In this document: positions 4,648 through 6,247 of the stretch, one piece after another
How the letters are laid out: each line of letters begins with the position of its first letter
How positions within the stretch are numbered: position 1 is the stretch's first letter
NCBI GenBank assembly: GCA_903828035.1
Contig: CAIKKV010000004.1
Location: 1-6,247, forward strand
DNA: 6,247 nt
Origin: an uncultured bacterium
Lineage (GTDB): Bacteria > Verrucomicrobiota > Kiritimatiellia > CAIKKV01
Reading direction: 5' to 3'
Position numbers and translations under genes: made by a program
Notes under the pieces: model-generated
Database searches by the model: none
Seen by the model: only the letters and a program-made list of their open reading frames with translations
Told to the model about the DNA's origin: nothing

Positions 4648-6247
4648 TCAGCCTCTCGCTACTTCCGGAAGAGTGAAATAGAAGGTTACGCCTTCCCCGA
4701 CCGCGGATTCAAACCAGATGCGCCCCCCGTGCCGCTCCACGATTTTCTTGCAAATCGCCAGGCCGATCCCCGTTCCCGAATATTTTTCCCGCGTGTGCAG
4801 CCGCTGGAAAATCACAAAGATCCGATCCGCGTATTTAGGATCGATCCCGATGCCGTTGTCCCGGACGCTCATCAGCCAGTGATCGCCCTCAAGCCGGGCG
4901 CCAATATGGATCTCGGGCTTCTTGTCCCCCTTGAACTTAAGCGCATTGCCGATGAGATTCTGAAACAGCTGGGCCATCTCCTCCGGGTTGCCCGGAATGG
5001 TCGGCAGCGGATCATGGGTGATCGTCGCGCCCGCTTCGTCGATGCACAGCCGCAGGCTCTCGCAAACGCTTTCCAGGACCGCCTCCAGGTCCGTGGGCTG
5101 GACTATTTTCTGCCGCCCGACGCGCGAATACTGAAGCAGGGCGTCGATCAGCGTTTGCATGCGCTTTCCGCCCTCCATGGCATAGGCGATATATTCCAGG
5201 CTTTGGGCGTCGAGGGTCTCGCCGCAACTATGCTGGAGGAGGTCCATGAATCCCGTGACCATCCGCAGCGGCTCCTTCAGATCATGCGAAGCCACAAAAG
5301 CGAACTGCTCCAGGTCCCGGTTGGAACGCCGCAGATCCTCGGCCGTCCGCTTGCTCTCGTCCTCCCCCCTCTTGAGGTCGGTGATGTCATGCGCCAGGAG
5401 AACCAGCCGGCCGTTCTCCGATCGCAGGTCGCCCTGGGTGGCGATGGAAAGCTCAAACCACCGCTTCCCGGCCAGGGTGGGAAGCGCGTAGATGCCGCCG
5501 ATATGGCGGCCCTTCTCCGCGGCCTCCGCAATGGCCTTGACCACGATTCCCGCGGCGGGCTCGGGAAGGACGTCGCCCATCTTCCGGCCGATGAACCGCT
5601 CCGGGGGCACGTAAAGAAGCTCGGAATGCGGCGCATGATAGTCGTAGATGCACCCTTCCCGATCGACGATAAAGAGCAGATCGGGAAGCGCGTCTATCGT
5701 CGCCTGCAGCCGGTTGTGCGCCTCCCGCAGCCGCGCCTCCGCCGCGCGGCGTTCGCCGATATCCATCACCACGGCGCGGCACTCCTGCCCATCCCGGGAG
5801 CCCATGGCCTCGATCCGCGTCTCGAACAACTCGCCCCCTTCCTTGATCAGCGTGATCTCGCAGTTTTCCCGGCGCTCTCCGAAGGCCTTCTGCAGGAACA
5901 GGCGGTAGACGGATCGATCCTCCAGGGAAACAAACTTCTCGAACAGGCGGCCGATGACCCGCGACCGCTCGTCCCCCAGGATGCGCGCTCCGGTGATGTT
6001 CGTCTGGCGGATGGTTCCATCGCGGGCCAGGGTGAAATACCCGACGGGCGCGAAATCGTAGAGGTCCGTGAACCGCTCGAGGCCCGCCTCCACCTCTTCC
6101 TGGGACCGCTTGAGCTCCTCGTTCTGAAGCTCAAGCTCGACCTTGTGCACCTGCAGCTCATGGACCAGCCGCGCGTAATCCTTCTCCTCGCGCGGTCCCT
6201 CTCCCTTTGGTTTTTCTTTCCCCAGGCGCGCCTCGGCCCGTTGCCGC
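4648..6247 (-). CDS. Two-PAS sensor histidine kinase (phytochrome-class transmitter), N-terminus cut by window edge
   Basis: The frame is open from 6247 to the stop at 4650-4648, showing 532 residues; the start lies outside. A GTG at 6150 could be mistaken for the start, but the preceding codons encode LVHELQV, part of the conserved LVHELQVHKVELELQNEEL coiled segment of this kinase family (residues about 26-44 of the visible part). Next come PAS1 (about 58-165, starting FTDLYDFAPVGYFTL), PAS2 (about 177-290, with DALPDLLFIVDREG), a short coiled coil, HisKA with phosphoacceptor His321 in FAFVASHDLKEPLRM, and HATPase_c with N box LIGNALKFKG (431-440), G1 DNGIGI (463-468) and G2 SGTGIGLA (490-497). 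There is no transmembrane segment in the visible part, so it is probably a soluble sensor; PAS ligands are unknown. The transmitter resembles those of bacteriophytochromes, but no GAF/PHY light-sensing domain is visible. It phosphorylates, by inference, the receiver encoded next to it. Confidence 0.95.
   Translation of the reverse strand, partial: RQRAEARLGKEKPKGEGPREEKDYARLVHELQVHKVELELQNEELKRSQEEVEAGLERFTDLYDFAPVGYFTLARDGTIRQTNITGARILGDERSRVIGRLFEKFVSLEDRSVYRLFLQKAFGERRENCEITLIKEGGELFETRIEAMGSRDGQECRAVVMDIGERRAAEARLREAHNRLQATIDALPDLLFIVDREGCIYDYHAPHSELLYVPPERFIGRKMGDVLPEPAAGIVVKAIAEAAEKGRHIGGIYALPTLAGKRWFELSIATQGDLRSENGRLVLLAHDITDLKRGEDESKRTAEDLRRSNRDLEQFAFVASHDLKEPLRMVTGFMDLLQHSCGETLDAQSLEYIAYAMEGGKRMQTLIDALLQYSRVGRQKIVQPTDLEAVLESVCESLRLCIDEAGATITHDPLPTIPGNPEEMAQLFQNLIGNALKFKGDKKPEIHIGARLEGDHWLMSVRDNGIGIDPKYADRIFVIFQRLHTREKYSGTGIGLAICKKIVERHGGRIWFESAVGEGVTFYFTLPEVARG
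4652..4657 (-). promoter_or_regulatory. Ribosome binding site of the response regulator, inside the kinase gene
   Basis: GAGAGG on the minus strand, ending 5 bases before the ATG at 4646 and lying in the last codons of the kinase gene (stop at 4650-4648). This placement is typical of translationally coupled operon genes. Confidence 0.6.

Noticed and set aside
6148..6150. GTG as the start codon of the histidine kinase.
   Set aside because: The frame stays open upstream to the window edge and encodes the conserved LVHELQV just before it, so the gene begins outside the window.

Overview
The window is GC-rich bacterial chromosome with compact gene packing. There is no mobile element, CRISPR array, tRNA or rRNA that I could recognise. 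Six protein-coding genes account for nearly all of it; the first (minus strand, at the left edge) and the last (minus strand, at the right edge) run off the window. The gene content (a TCP2-like uroporphyrinogen decarboxylase-superfamily protein, an Isf-type flavoprotein, a bacteriophytochrome-class kinase with an Rcp1-type receiver) suggests an environmental, possibly anaerobic or microaerobic bacterium. TCP2-like URO-D proteins and this SDR type are common in Planctomycetota, Verrucomicrobiota, Lentisphaerota and Kiritimatiellota genomes, but assignment to that group is only a guess from gene type and GC content.

Layout: (1) 1-607, minus: TudS/DUF523 domain plus the start of a DUF1722 domain, 3' end cut off. 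(2) 633-1133, minus: thiol peroxidase (tpx), directly upstream of gene 1. The two look like one transcription unit, joined by a tiny 9-codon reading frame whose start and stop overlap the flanking stop and start codons. (3) 1345-2442, plus: cysteine-rich URO-D/TCP2-like protein, transcribed divergently from tpx. (4) 2452-3048, minus: flavodoxin-fold, iron-sulfur-flavoprotein-like oxidoreductase, convergent with gene 3 with only 9 bases between stop codons. (5) 3254-4255, plus: extended short-chain dehydrogenase/NAD-dependent epimerase, divergent from gene 4, with a recognisable sigma70-like promoter. (6) 4203-4646, minus: single-domain CheY/Rcp1-like receiver, whose 3' end overlaps gene 5 tail to tail by 53 bp. 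(7) 4648-6247, minus: two-PAS histidine kinase, 5' truncated by the window edge, one base upstream of gene 6, forming a kinase-receiver operon.

How they work together: the kinase and receiver are clearly a two-component pair. Tpx and the TudS-like protein form a plausible redox/sulfur unit (peroxide detoxification beside an Fe-S desulfurase). The URO-D-like protein, flavoprotein and SDR are single-gene units with no assigned substrates. I do not see strong evidence for a new multi-gene system. The points most worth a second look are the mini-frame at the tpx/TudS junction, the antisense gene overlap, and the departures from family consensus in the URO-D-like and flavoprotein genes.
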